A stretch of DNA of 41,775 nt from Bacilli bacterium. GTDB taxonomy: Bacteria; Bacillota_I; Bacilli_A; RF39; UBA660. Position 1 is the stretch's first letter, and each line of letters begins with the position of its first letter. Positions 20,329 through 29,853 of the stretch are shown one piece after another. The notes beneath the pieces are model-generated. The model was not told the DNA's origin and did not search any database. It saw nothing but the letters and a program-made list of their open reading frames with translations. Where the stretch lies: positions 1 to 41,775 of the forward strand of contig JAGHJJ010000025.1 in the NCBI GenBank assembly GCA_017886705.1, written 5' to 3'. The position numbers were made by a program, and so were the translations under genes.

Positions 20329-20947
20329 TTGCCTTTGCAGTAACATTTAATTTTACTTGAAACTCTCTACTAATAGAATCAATTATTGTATCTTTTCCTA
20401 CCCAGATGCGTAATCTAAATTTTTGGTTTAATTCTCTATCAGAATCTGTAGTATTAGAAAATGTTCCAGAAAAAATCACCATATTACCTTTTTTAGTACC
20501 AAGAAAACTATCCTCTACTAAAGGTATAAAAGACTGAGGGACAGTAGTAATAGGAGTATCCACAAAAGTATCACCTTCTTGTTTTTGTAAATAAAATCGT
20601 ACATTTTCGTTATCTAAATTAGGAGTATTAATATTAATCTTTTCTAAAGAAATTTCATAATTAATAGTAGTGTTTTTAGATAAAATAGTATAAACAGAAA
20701 AATCATATACATTTCCATTTCCAGTAAGACTTTTTCCTTCATCATCAGATATTGGCATAGCATTAGAAATAGAAATAGACTCTGAATTATCAGAAAATTG
20801 TAAAGAAATTGTACCAGTGGCAACTGAGTTTTTCTCACCACTTAACACAGAATGAAAAGCAGCATAAGATATTCCAACAAAAGCAATAATTAATATAGAA
20901 ATTCCTAATATAGATAAAATAATTTGTTTTGATTCTGACTTCAACAT
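20324..20947 (-). CDS. TasA/CalY-like SipW-associated secreted protein (copy C)
   Basis: N-terminus 'ILIIAFVGISYAAFHSVLSGEKNSVATGTISLQFSD' resembles TasA/camelysin signal region; directly upstream of a SipW-type peptidase; start ATG 20947 after GGAGGAG. Confidence 0.72.
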   Translation of the reverse strand: MLKSESKQIILSILGISILIIAFVGISYAAFHSVLSGEKNSVATGTISLQFSDNSESISISNAMPISDDEGKSLTGNGNVYDFSVYTILSKNTTINYEISLEKININTPNLDNENVRFYLQKQEGDTFVDTPITTVPQSFIPLVEDSFLGTKKGNMVIFSGTFSNTTDSDRELNQKFRLRIWVGKDTIIDSISREFQVKLNVTAKAI

Positions 20948-21003
20948 AGAAAACTCCTCCATCTATTGTAATATTATCATAACATAGAAAACGTTTTTTT
21001 CAA

Positions 21004-21029
21004 AATAAAAAGACTTAGAAAGTCTTTTA
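21004..21029 (-). terminator. Rho-independent terminator between second and third TasA-like genes
   Basis: AAAAGACTT-TCTA-AGTCTTTT hairpin then T-rich tract on the minus strand. Confidence 0.6.
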
Positions 21030-21623
21030 CCTAGCTTTACCATATACATTAACTCGAACTTTGTATGTAGCATTAGAATCAGTAATAACTGCTCCTTCTT
21101 TAACCCAGATTCTTAAACGATAATTATCTACTTGATTAGATGATAACGAAACTTTATCTAAAATCATCGATTTCGCAGGGCTACCAAGTTTTGTCTTCTT
21201 TTTAATAGGAGTAAAAGGTTGAGGATCTTTAACTTTAGCATAAGTACCACTACTTTGTTTTTCTAAATATACCATTACATCTTCATCAGGAATAGTAGAT
21301 GACTGGTCTTTTATCAATGCAATCTCATAATCCACTACAGTATCATCATTAAATTCAGAAGAAACAGAAAAATCAAAATAACTACCTTCTAATCTATTTT
21401 CTTTAGCAACAGAATCAGCAATAGGTGTCAAATCAACCAATTGTAAACCATTTACTTCTGATTTATAATTCATAGAAACCGTCCCTGTTTTAACAATCTC
21501 TTTTACATTCTTTTCTTGTTTCTTAAAAAAACTTGAAAAAGAAATACCAATAACTGCAACTAAAATAACACTTAATAACACTAAGAAAATAACAACATTT
21601 TTTGTTTTAGCTTTTGATTCCAT
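21027..21623 (-). CDS. TasA/CalY-like protein paralog (copy B)
   Basis: 'GISFSSFFKKQEKNVKEIVKTGTVSMNY...YFDFSVSSE...YEIALI...NYRLRIWVKEGAVITDSNATYKVRVNVYGKAR' shares motif order with copies A and C; AGGAGG RBS. Confidence 0.65.
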   Translation of the reverse strand: MESKAKTKNVVIFLVLLSVILVAVIGISFSSFFKKQEKNVKEIVKTGTVSMNYKSEVNGLQLVDLTPIADSVAKENRLEGSYFDFSVSSEFNDDTVVDYEIALIKDQSSTIPDEDVMVYLEKQSSGTYAKVKDPQPFTPIKKKTKLGSPAKSMILDKVSLSSNQVDNYRLRIWVKEGAVITDSNATYKVRVNVYGKAR

Positions 21624-21631
21624 AAATCCTC

Positions 21632-22225
21632 CTAATTAATTACTTTAACATATAGTAAAATACCAAAACTACGTACTTCTTCAGTGATAGGGTAAGTATC
21701 AGCAAGCCACATACGTAATCTAAAGTTTTTACTTTCTCCCTTTTTTAATACACCAGAATATATCTTTTTACCAGCAGGATTACTAACTGCAACCTTTAAA
21801 TCGCGATAAGTTGGAACAACTTGATCAAAGCCTTCTACTGGTTGATCTGTATCTGCATCAGTCAAATATAATTTAACGTAATTAGTAGCAATTTCTGTAG
21901 AAACTCCTACACTTTTAGCATAAATTTCATAACGAACTTCATCCATACCTTCCATATTAGAAGAAATACTAAACTCGCTATACCCGTGTTTTGTCTGATT
22001 AGGTGTAAATGATAATTGCTTTCCAATCGCATCAGTAACAGGCATAGAACTATCCATCATCAATAAAGAAGAATCATCAGAACTAGAAAAGATGATAGTA
22101 GCATTCTTAGATGAAGAATCATTACTATGAAAATATAAAAATAAACATCCTATAAAAACACAAATAGATAATAGTATCAAAGATATAGAAATAAAAAGTG
22201 TTGGACTAATATGTTTTTTTATCAT
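21632..22225 (-). CDS. TasA/CalY-like protein paralog (copy A)
   Basis: 'SSMPVTDAIGKQLSF...YSEFSISSNMEGMDEVRYEIYAK...VKLYLTD...NFRLRMWLADTYPITEEVRSFGILLYVKVIN'; start ATG 22225 after AGGGG. Confidence 0.6.
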   Translation of the reverse strand: MIKKHISPTLFISISLILLSICVFIGCLFLYFHSNDSSSKNATIIFSSSDDSSLLMMDSSMPVTDAIGKQLSFTPNQTKHGYSEFSISSNMEGMDEVRYEIYAKSVGVSTEIATNYVKLYLTDADTDQPVEGFDQVVPTYRDLKVAVSNPAGKKIYSGVLKKGESKNFRLRMWLADTYPITEEVRSFGILLYVKVIN

Positions 22226-22269
22226 CAAATACAACCCCTATCTTATATATAAGAATACACTATTTTATT

Positions 22270-23037
22270 CTATTTTGCAAACGAATCTAGATGAAAAATC
22301 TTTTTTGCATTACTAGTTGTAATAGTAGATACTTCATCAACACTAATTTTTTTACAATTAGCTATAGCTGCTGCGATATAAGGAATATATTTAGAACTAT
22401 TTTTCTTACCACGGAAAGGCTCAGGAGTTAAATAAGGACTATCTGTCTCTAATACTATCTTATCTAAAGGAAGTTGTGCTACTACTTCTCTTAATTTACT
22501 ATTTTTAAAAGTAACGACACCACCAATTCCTAAAGAAAATCCCATCTTTATATATTCTTGAGCAGTCTCCAAACTTCCGCTAAAACAATGAATAACTCCA
22601 AAAACAGAATATTTTTTTAACAATTGAATAGTATCAAAAGTAGCATCTCTACTATGTATAACAACAGGAAGAGCTAACTTTTCAGCTAACTGTAATTGCT
22701 TTTCAAATAATTGAAGTTGTAAATCTTTATTTTCTTTTCCATAATAATAATCAAGCCCTATCTCTCCAAGTCCAACTATCTTAGAGGTAGAGACAAGCTG
22801 TTGTTCTAACAACGATAAATCCTCTTCTGTAATACTATCTGCTTCTGATGGATGATAACCAATTGTTAAAAAAACATCAGAATAACGATTTGCATATTCC
22901 AAAGACTCTAAAATATCCCTCTTCGTACAACCAGAAATAATGATAGGACTAACACCTACTGCTTTATTTTCAGTAAGCACTTGATCTATATTTTCATAAT
23001 CATCTACCGACAAATGACAATGTGTATCAATAAACAT
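22270..23037 (-). CDS. tatD: TatD family deoxyribonuclease (YabD-like)
   Basis: 'MFIDTHCHLSVDDY', 'VGLGEIGLDYYY', 'LPVVIHSRDA', 'VIHCFSGSLETAQEYIKMGFSLGIGGVVTFKNS', 'VLETDSPYLTPEPFRGKKN'; start ATG 23037. Confidence 0.95.
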   Translation of the reverse strand: MFIDTHCHLSVDDYENIDQVLTENKAVGVSPIIISGCTKRDILESLEYANRYSDVFLTIGYHPSEADSITEEDLSLLEQQLVSTSKIVGLGEIGLDYYYGKENKDLQLQLFEKQLQLAEKLALPVVIHSRDATFDTIQLLKKYSVFGVIHCFSGSLETAQEYIKMGFSLGIGGVVTFKNSKLREVVAQLPLDKIVLETDSPYLTPEPFRGKKNSSKYIPYIAAAIANCKKISVDEVSTITTSNAKKIFHLDSFAK

Positions 23038-23066
23038 AATAATACCTCCAAAATAAAAATACCATA

Positions 23067-23240
23067 TTAATGATATTTTTTCCACTGACAAAACTTCATC
23101 CTAAAATAAATAATCGTAATAACTACTAAATAAATAGCATCCATCAAATTTTGAGTCACACCCAAATATAAAATAATAAAAAGACTGCCAAACACATATA
23201 AAACATCTAAATAAAAAGACTGCGCTATATTTCTTGCCAT
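23067..23240 (-). CDS. Small two-TM membrane protein (57 aa, not in the ORF track)
   Basis: Hand-translated minus-strand ORF MARNIAQSFYLDVLYVFGSLFIILYLGVTQNLMDAIYLVVITIIYFRMKFCQWKKYH* with AGGAA upstream. Confidence 0.5.
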   Translation of the reverse strand: MARNIAQSFYLDVLYVFGSLFIILYLGVTQNLMDAIYLVVITIIYFRMKFCQWKKYH

Positions 23241-23285
23241 AATTTTTTCCTTTCATACAGCCACTACTCTTTCACTATAGCATAA

Positions 23286-23326
23286 CTAAAAAAAGAAAGA
23301 TATACTTTACACCTTTCTTTTTTATA
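23286..23326 (-). terminator. Rho-independent terminator of metG
   Basis: AAAGAAAG...CTTTCTTTTTTT hairpin and T tract on the minus strand. Confidence 0.6.
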
Positions 23327-23339
23327 TTGACATTAAACT

Positions 23340-24875
23340 TTACATTTCTTTAAAAAAATCATCTCTATTAATCCTTTGAAATAAAGGGGTTGGAGAAAGT
23401 AACTGATACTGATTAGATGAATTATAACGAATGCTATTATCATGAATATTAAGTTGTCTCATAATCTCTTTACTAGTACTAGGCATAAATGGCTCTAAGT
23501 AAAGACCACATATACGAATAGATTCTAATAAATGATAAATAACACTCTGTAAACGATCTCTTTGAGATTCATCCTTTGCTAAAATCCAAGGAGTAGTCTC
23601 ATCAATATATTTATTAGTAAAACGTAAAACATTAAATATTTCTGTAATAGCATCACTAATTTGTAAATCATTCATATGCGCATCAACTAAAGACTCTAAT
23701 GCCTCAAGCTTATTTTCTAACTCTTTATCAATATCCTCTCTGTTATCATTACCAGTAACTATACCATCAAAATATTTGTTTCCCATGGAAATAGAACGTT
23801 GTACTAAGTTTCCTAACACATTAGCAAGTTCTCCATTAATATGGTCAATTAATAAATCATAAGTAATATTACCATCACTAGCAAATGGAATTTCATGAAG
23901 TAAATAATAACGAACAGCATCTACTCCAAAAGCTTCTACCAATTCATCAGCATAAATAACATTTCCTTTAGATTTACTCATCTTATCATTATTCATAAGT
24001 AACCAAGGATGTCCAAATATTTTCTTTGGTAAAGGAAGTCCTAAAGACCATAAAAAGCAAGGCCAGTAAATCGAATGAAAACGAACAATATCTTTACCAA
24101 TTACTTGCAAATCAGCAGGCCATAACTTTTTAAACTCCCCTGTTACTTCATCTACATCATATCCAATATTAGTAATATAATTAGTCAAAGCATCAAGCCA
24201 TACATAAATCACATGATTAGAATCAAAATCCACTGGAATTCCCCATTTAAACGAAGTACGAGAAACACATAAATCTTGAAGTCCAGGCTTAATAAAATTA
24301 TTTAACATTTCATTACGTCTAGCTGCTGGCTGTATAAAATCTGGATTAGATTCAATAAAATCTTCTAACTTCTTTTGATACTTACTTAATTTAAAGAAAT
24401 AAGCTTCTTCTTTAGCTTCTTTTACTTCACGTCCACAATCAGGACACTTACCATCAACAAGCTGAGATTCAGTCCAAAAAGATTCACAAGGTGTACAATA
24501 AAGTCCTGTATACTCTCCCTTATAAATATCACCCTGATGATACATCTTCTTAAAGATATGTTGAACAATTCTTTTATGATGAGGATCAGTAGTTCTAACA
24601 AACTTATCATAACTAGTATCCATCAAATCCCAGATACGTTTAACTTCACCAGCCTGTTTATCCACAAAATCCTGTGGACTAACTCCTGCAGCAATAGCTT
24701 TATCCTCTATTTTTTGACCATGTTCATCAGTACCAGTTTGAAAATAAACATCATATCCTTTAAATCGTTTATATCTAGCAATCGCATCTGCTAAAACAAT
24801 TTCATAAGTATTACCTATGTGTGGTTTTCCAGAAGTATACGCAATTGCTGTTGTAATATAAAATTTTTCTTTCAT
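23340..24875 (-). CDS. metG: Methionyl-tRNA synthetase
   Basis: 'FYITTAIAYTSGKPHIGNTYEIVLADAIARYKR', Zn motif 'CTPC...CPDC', 'KMSKSKGNVI'; start ATG 24875. Confidence 0.97.
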   Translation of the reverse strand: MKEKFYITTAIAYTSGKPHIGNTYEIVLADAIARYKRFKGYDVYFQTGTDEHGQKIEDKAIAAGVSPQDFVDKQAGEVKRIWDLMDTSYDKFVRTTDPHHKRIVQHIFKKMYHQGDIYKGEYTGLYCTPCESFWTESQLVDGKCPDCGREVKEAKEEAYFFKLSKYQKKLEDFIESNPDFIQPAARRNEMLNNFIKPGLQDLCVSRTSFKWGIPVDFDSNHVIYVWLDALTNYITNIGYDVDEVTGEFKKLWPADLQVIGKDIVRFHSIYWPCFLWSLGLPLPKKIFGHPWLLMNNDKMSKSKGNVIYADELVEAFGVDAVRYYLLHEIPFASDGNITYDLLIDHINGELANVLGNLVQRSISMGNKYFDGIVTGNDNREDIDKELENKLEALESLVDAHMNDLQISDAITEIFNVLRFTNKYIDETTPWILAKDESQRDRLQSVIYHLLESIRICGLYLEPFMPSTSKEIMRQLNIHDNSIRYNSSNQYQLLSPTPLFQRINRDDFFKEM

Positions 24876-24884
24876 TCTATCCCT

Positions 24885-25125
24885 CCTAAATAAAAAAACT
24901 ATTATAAACATAAGGACGAAAATTCGCGGTACCACCTTATTTTATAATAGTAAATATTATACACTCAAATAGTTAACGCCTATCTACGATTACACCTACA
25001 TATCGATGCAATAGTTCAGAAGCCATATCTTATAAAAAGTTTATTTCCTTTTTCACCATCCGGAATCTCTAAACTAAACTATATTTTTATAAAACTCTTC
25101 CTCATCACATTCAACAGGGTAAAGT
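24885..25125 (-). promoter_or_regulatory. T-box leader of metG (Met specifier), including a terminator hairpin
   Basis: Minus-strand AAGGTGGTACCGCG (24925-24938) T-box; candidate specifier ATG at 25024-25026 in 'AAGATATGGCTTCTGAAC'; ACTATTATAAAATAAGG...CCTTATGTTTATAATAGT+T7 terminator. Confidence 0.9.
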
Positions 25126-25140
25126 ATAACATAAAAAAAA

Positions 25141-25671
25141 CTATTCTTCAATATGTTTACCTAAAAATTTAGATACAACATCAGCCATTTTTTCTTCAAC
25201 CTGCCCGATATCTGAATTATCAGAAACTATCAAAACTAATCCTATTGCATCCCCATTCATAATAACTGGACTAATAACATAAGCACAATTCTCAACTATA
25301 GAATCACATAATTCTATAGAATGTGCACTATGCTCAATAATAGTTTTTCTCTCCTTCATAATAAGCTCTAAGGATTTAGAAATAGGCTTACCTAAATATT
25401 TCTTTCTTAAATCACCACTACCAGCAATAAAATTATCACGATCAGTAATAAAAACATTTTGATGTATAACAGTATTAACAATATCTACTAATTGTTTCGA
25501 AATTTCATCCATATCTGTCATTTTCGAAAACTTCTTTAAAGCTATCATTTCTCTATCAACAAAAATTTCTAGTGACTCTCCATCTCTAATTCTAAGAGTA
25601 CGGCGAATTTCTTTCGGAATAACAATTCTTCCTAAGTCATCTACTCTTCTTACTACACCTGTTGATTTCAT
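25141..25671 (-). CDS. spoVT: Stage V sporulation protein T (AbrB-GAF)
   Basis: 'MKSTGVVRRVDDLGRIVIPKEIRRTLRIRDGESLEIFVDREMIALKKF' AbrB domain plus C-terminal GAF-like region; start ATG 25671. Confidence 0.95.
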   Translation of the reverse strand: MKSTGVVRRVDDLGRIVIPKEIRRTLRIRDGESLEIFVDREMIALKKFSKMTDMDEISKQLVDIVNTVIHQNVFITDRDNFIAGSGDLRKKYLGKPISKSLELIMKERKTIIEHSAHSIELCDSIVENCAYVISPVIMNGDAIGLVLIVSDNSDIGQVEEKMADVVSKFLGKHIEE

Positions 25672-25804
25672 ATAATTATTCCTCACTTTCCCATACTACT
25701 ATTGTTTCTAAATTTTTTCAATTTATACCACTTTTCATACTTTATTATAATAAATATTCCCAAAATTTACCTTGGAAAATATTTCCATATAGTTTTTATC
25801 AAAA

Positions 25805-25829
25805 AAAAAGAGACGAATATCGTCCCAAT
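25805..25829 (-). terminator. Rho-independent terminator
   Basis: GGGACGA-TAT-TCGTCTC hairpin then T9 on the minus strand, just after the 25830 ORF stop. Confidence 0.7.
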
Positions 25830-26501
25830 CTATTCTGAAATTTTATCTTCATTTAATAAATAAGAATTCATTTTTGTAAATAAAAATCGTTCTCCTTGCT
25901 CTCTAACACCATTGATTAATGTAGTATCTTTCACAATTATTTTAAAATCTATACTTTCTAAAAGCTGTTTAATATAATTAGTTTGAACAAATTTAACCAT
26001 TTCAGAAGAAATATCATTTTTAATATTTTTATCCACATCAGGAGTAAACAATTGATTTACACATTTTACAACTTTTTTATCAACTACTTTTGCAATATCT
26101 TCTTTCATCTTCTTTTTTAACTTACGATTTAAAGGAGTAAAATCCTTCTTATTGAACTTTATAACATCAGACTCTTTTTTAGGAGCAAACGAAGTAATAA
26201 TCTTACTTAATTCATCAATTCTAATTTTTTTCCAAGAAGGAAGATAAGAAATAATACTAGATCGATAATCTTCTAAAACTTGATCTAAAACATCAGAACG
26301 AATAATAATTTTATGACGTTTTGCTAAATCTAAAAATTTACACTTAATAATATCCATAGAATCAAGTGGTGGTTTTTGTAGCAAGGAATAAATATCATCT
26401 TCAAATAACACAGTAGTATTATTTTTCAAAGTCTCCATTACAGCATTTTGATAATTTTCAAAATGTTTTTTTCTAAATTCTTCTACTGTTTCTTCATTCA
26501 T
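25830..26501 (-). CDS. Hypothetical protein, charged, no signal sequence
   Basis: ~223-aa ORF between mfd and spoVT; start ATG 26501. Confidence 0.65.
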   Translation of the reverse strand: MNEETVEEFRKKHFENYQNAVMETLKNNTTVLFEDDIYSLLQKPPLDSMDIIKCKFLDLAKRHKIIIRSDVLDQVLEDYRSSIISYLPSWKKIRIDELSKIITSFAPKKESDVIKFNKKDFTPLNRKLKKKMKEDIAKVVDKKVVKCVNQLFTPDVDKNIKNDISSEMVKFVQTNYIKQLLESIDFKIIVKDTTLINGVREQGERFLFTKMNSYLLNEDKISE

Positions 26502-26555
26502 ACTACCACATCCTAGCATTGTAAGTGTAACAAAACATTCTTCTATTAGTCAAGG

Positions 26556-29500
26556 TTAAGACAAAAATTTACGATACATTAAATCTAACAAAGATGTTAA
26601 ATAATAGATAGGATGTTTCTCTAATTTTATAATATCTAAAATAATAACTAAATTAGAGCCTCTACTCAAAAATCTAAAAGACGGACTAATATCATAAGAA
26701 TCCATAAATAATTCATCTACTTTAATATTAGATACAACCTCCGCAGGGAACACTAATTCAATAGAATTTTTCGTTTGAGAAACCCTTTTAACGTGAACAT
26801 AATTAGCAAGTTTTTCAAACCATTCCTCATACATATAAACAAGCATATCTTCACTAATACGACCAAATCGGTCTTCCAATTCTTGTTTTACTTCTTCTAA
26901 TTTTTCCTTAGAATCAATTTCATTAATTTTACGGTGAATTTCAATCTTTAAGTCATCTTCATGAACATACTCATCTTCAATATGAGTACTAACATTTAAT
27001 AATGGCTTAGTATCCTCTACTTCCTCTTCCTCCGGTAAAGAAAGATTCTTCTTACGCAAAACTTCTTCATTTAATAATCTCAAATATAAATCAATTCCAA
27101 CAGAATCGATAAAGCCAGCTTGTTCACTACCAAGAATATCACCAGCACCACGAATAGACAAATCTCTTGTTGCAATACTAAAACCACTACCAAGTGCCGT
27201 AAACTCTTTAATGACATTAAGTCTCTTAATAGCTGATTCCGTTAATACCTTAGCTGGATGATACATCAAATAAGCATAAGCAAATTTATCGCTACGACCA
27301 ACCCTACCACGAATCTGATATAACTGACTAAGACCAAATCGATCAGCATCCATAATAATCAAAGTATTAACATTTGGTATATCAATACCCGTCTCAATAA
27401 TGGTAGTACACACCAAAATATCATATTCATGATTAATAAAATCCAAGATTCTATTTTCCAAATCACTTTTATTCATTTGTCCATGAGCAGTAATAATTCT
27501 AGCATCAGGAACTAAACTTTGTATACGATACCTTTCTTCTTCGATAGAATCTACTTTATTATAAAGAATAAAAACTTGACCATCACGAGATAATTCTTTA
27601 TAAATAGCATCCTTCAAAATTTGCTTATTTTCTTCAATAACATAAGTTTGTACAGGATAACGATTAACAGGTGGAGTCTCAATTAATGATAAACTTCGAA
27701 TACCAACCAAAGACATTTGTAACGTTCTAGGAATTGGTGTAGCAGTTAAAGTCAAAACATCCACATTTGTTTTATACTTTTTAATTTTTTCTTTATGAGT
27801 AACACCAAATCTTTGCTCTTCATCGATAACTAAAAGTCCAAGATTTTTAGGTTTAACATCATCACTTAATAAACGATGCGTACCAAAAACCAAATCAATC
27901 GTACCATTAGAAAGTCCTTCTATAATACGTCTTACTTCTTTAGGAGATGTAAATCTATTTAAAAGACCAATAGAAACAGGAAAGTCTTTAAACCTAGCCA
28001 TAGCATTCTCATAATGCTGATTAGATAAAATAGTAGTAGGACATAAGAATAGTACTTGTTTAGAATCTAAAATAGCTTTAAAAGCCGCAACAAAAGCCAC
28101 TTCCGTCTTACCAAAACCAACATCACCACATAATAGACGATCCATAGGAACCGGTTTTTCCATATCTTCTTTAATCTGTACAATAGCTCGTTTCTGATCT
28201 GGTGTTAATTCATAAGGAAACCGTGATTCAAAATCAAGCATTAAATCATTATCCGGAGAAAAAGCAAAACCTTTTCTTGCTTCACGTTCCGCATATAATT
28301 GCAATAAATCATCGGCCATATCTTGAACTTTTTTCTTAACACGATTCTTAGTTTTTTGCCATTCTGTACCACCAAGTTTATTAATTTTAGGAGCATATCC
28401 CTCTTTACCTGTATATTTACTAAGTAAATCAATTTTTTCAACAGGTATATATAATTTATCCTCTCCCTGATATAAAACTTCTACATAATCTTTAACAACA
28501 CCAGAAGAAGCAAGCGTTTTAATTCCATTATAAACACCAATACCATGAACATTATGAACAACATAATCTCCTACTTCCAATTTGTTAATATCAGAAATAG
28601 TAGAAGAATATTTAAACTTTGTACGATACTTTTTCTGTTTTTCTTTAATGATAAATAATTCATTAGCAGTCAAAAAAACATAATCTTGATAAATAAAGCC
28701 AGAACGTATAGGCTTTGAAACTAAATTTACTTGATTGATTTCTATATGATCAAAATCAGTCTCAACTACTTTCATATTAAGAAACTTCATAACACTAAAT
28801 ATCTGATACTTCTGTAAACATAAAACAACAGTCTTACCATCATCAATAACCTTACGAATAAACTGATTAATACTGTCAGCATTTTCATTAAAATTATTAA
28901 TCGTATGAACATTAAAATCTATAATCTTATCAGAAAGATAATGATCAATATTCATATAATAAACAGGATAATCTACTAAAATTTGCGAAAAATCAAACAT
29001 ATAATTACCATGAAAAGAAATATCTTTAGTACTCTGATAAGTAAATACCTCTTCCATAATTTGCTGAAAACTTACCTTTAACTGCTCATAATCTTTAAAA
29101 AATGTAATAGCTGGCCTTAAATAATCAGAAATAGAAGATACATCTTCATACTTTGGTAAATATTTTTGTTTAAACGCCTCTTCCTCTAAAACCTGCTTAT
29201 CAGTTAAAAACTCTGTACAAGGCAAAATTAATACAGTAGAAATATTAGATAATGACTTTTGAGTATCAGGATTAAAATAACGGATAGACTCAATCTCATC
29301 ATCAAAAAACTCTATACGAACTGGATTATCACTTTCCACAGGAAAAACATCAATAATAAAACCTCGAACAGCAAACTCACCTGTTTTATTAACAATAGTA
29401 TCTCGAGTATACCCTGATTGTACTAGCTTTTCCACCAACTTTTGTGGATTAAATTGTTTACCTACAGTAAGTTCCACAAAAAACTGTGGATATTTTTCTC

Positions 29501-29849
29501 TTGCAGGCAAAAATCTCAAATATCCCATCAAATTAGTAATAACAATACCTTTTTTTTCAAAAATAGTATGTATTGTTTCTAAACGATTATATTGAAGTTC
29601 AGGACTAACAGCCAAAGCTTCACTAGTTAAAAAATCATCCATAGGAAACAAATAAACGTCATCAGTATAATTAGATAGTGAAGAATATAACTGGTTAGCT
29701 TCATATAAAGAATTTACAACAACCAATATATTTTTATTTTGATTTATAAAAGTAGAATATAATAAAACGCAAAAAAACTCATCGGTAAGACCTGTAATAC
29801 CTGAGTCTTTTTTTAATTCAATATTTCCTATTTTCTGAAAAACATTCAT
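26556..29849 (-). CDS. mfd: Transcription-repair coupling factor Mfd
   Basis: 'LEVGDYVVHNVHGIGVYNGI', 'MDRLLCGDVGFGKTEVAFVAAFKA', 'VIDEEQRFGVTHKEKIK', 'TATPIPRTLQMSL', 'QLYQIRGRVGRS'. Confidence 0.98.
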   Translation of the reverse strand: MNVFQKIGNIELKKDSGITGLTDEFFCVLLYSTFINQNKNILVVVNSLYEANQLYSSLSNYTDDVYLFPMDDFLTSEALAVSPELQYNRLETIHTIFEKKGIVITNLMGYLRFLPAREKYPQFFVELTVGKQFNPQKLVEKLVQSGYTRDTIVNKTGEFAVRGFIIDVFPVESDNPVRIEFFDDEIESIRYFNPDTQKSLSNISTVLILPCTEFLTDKQVLEEEAFKQKYLPKYEDVSSISDYLRPAITFFKDYEQLKVSFQQIMEEVFTYQSTKDISFHGNYMFDFSQILVDYPVYYMNIDHYLSDKIIDFNVHTINNFNENADSINQFIRKVIDDGKTVVLCLQKYQIFSVMKFLNMKVVETDFDHIEINQVNLVSKPIRSGFIYQDYVFLTANELFIIKEKQKKYRTKFKYSSTISDINKLEVGDYVVHNVHGIGVYNGIKTLASSGVVKDYVEVLYQGEDKLYIPVEKIDLLSKYTGKEGYAPKINKLGGTEWQKTKNRVKKKVQDMADDLLQLYAEREARKGFAFSPDNDLMLDFESRFPYELTPDQKRAIVQIKEDMEKPVPMDRLLCGDVGFGKTEVAFVAAFKAILDSKQVLFLCPTTILSNQHYENAMARFKDFPVSIGLLNRFTSPKEVRRIIEGLSNGTIDLVFGTHRLLSDDVKPKNLGLLVIDEEQRFGVTHKEKIKKYKTNVDVLTLTATPIPRTLQMSLVGIRSLSLIETPPVNRYPVQTYVIEENKQILKDAIYKELSRDGQVFILYNKVDSIEEERYRIQSLVPDARIITAHGQMNKSDLENRILDFINHEYDILVCTTIIETGIDIPNVNTLIIMDADRFGLSQLYQIRGRVGRSDKFAYAYLMYHPAKVLTESAIKRLNVIKEFTALGSGFSIATRDLSIRGAGDILGSEQAGFIDSVGIDLYLRLLNEEVLRKKNLSLPEEEEVEDTKPLLNVSTHIEDEYVHEDDLKIEIHRKINEIDSKEKLEEVKQELEDRFGRISEDMLVYMYEEWFEKLANYVHVKRVSQTKNSIELVFPAEVVSNIKVDELFMDSYDISPSFRFLSRGSNLVIILDIIKLEKHPIYYLTSLLDLMYRKFLS

Positions 29850-29853
29850 AAAA

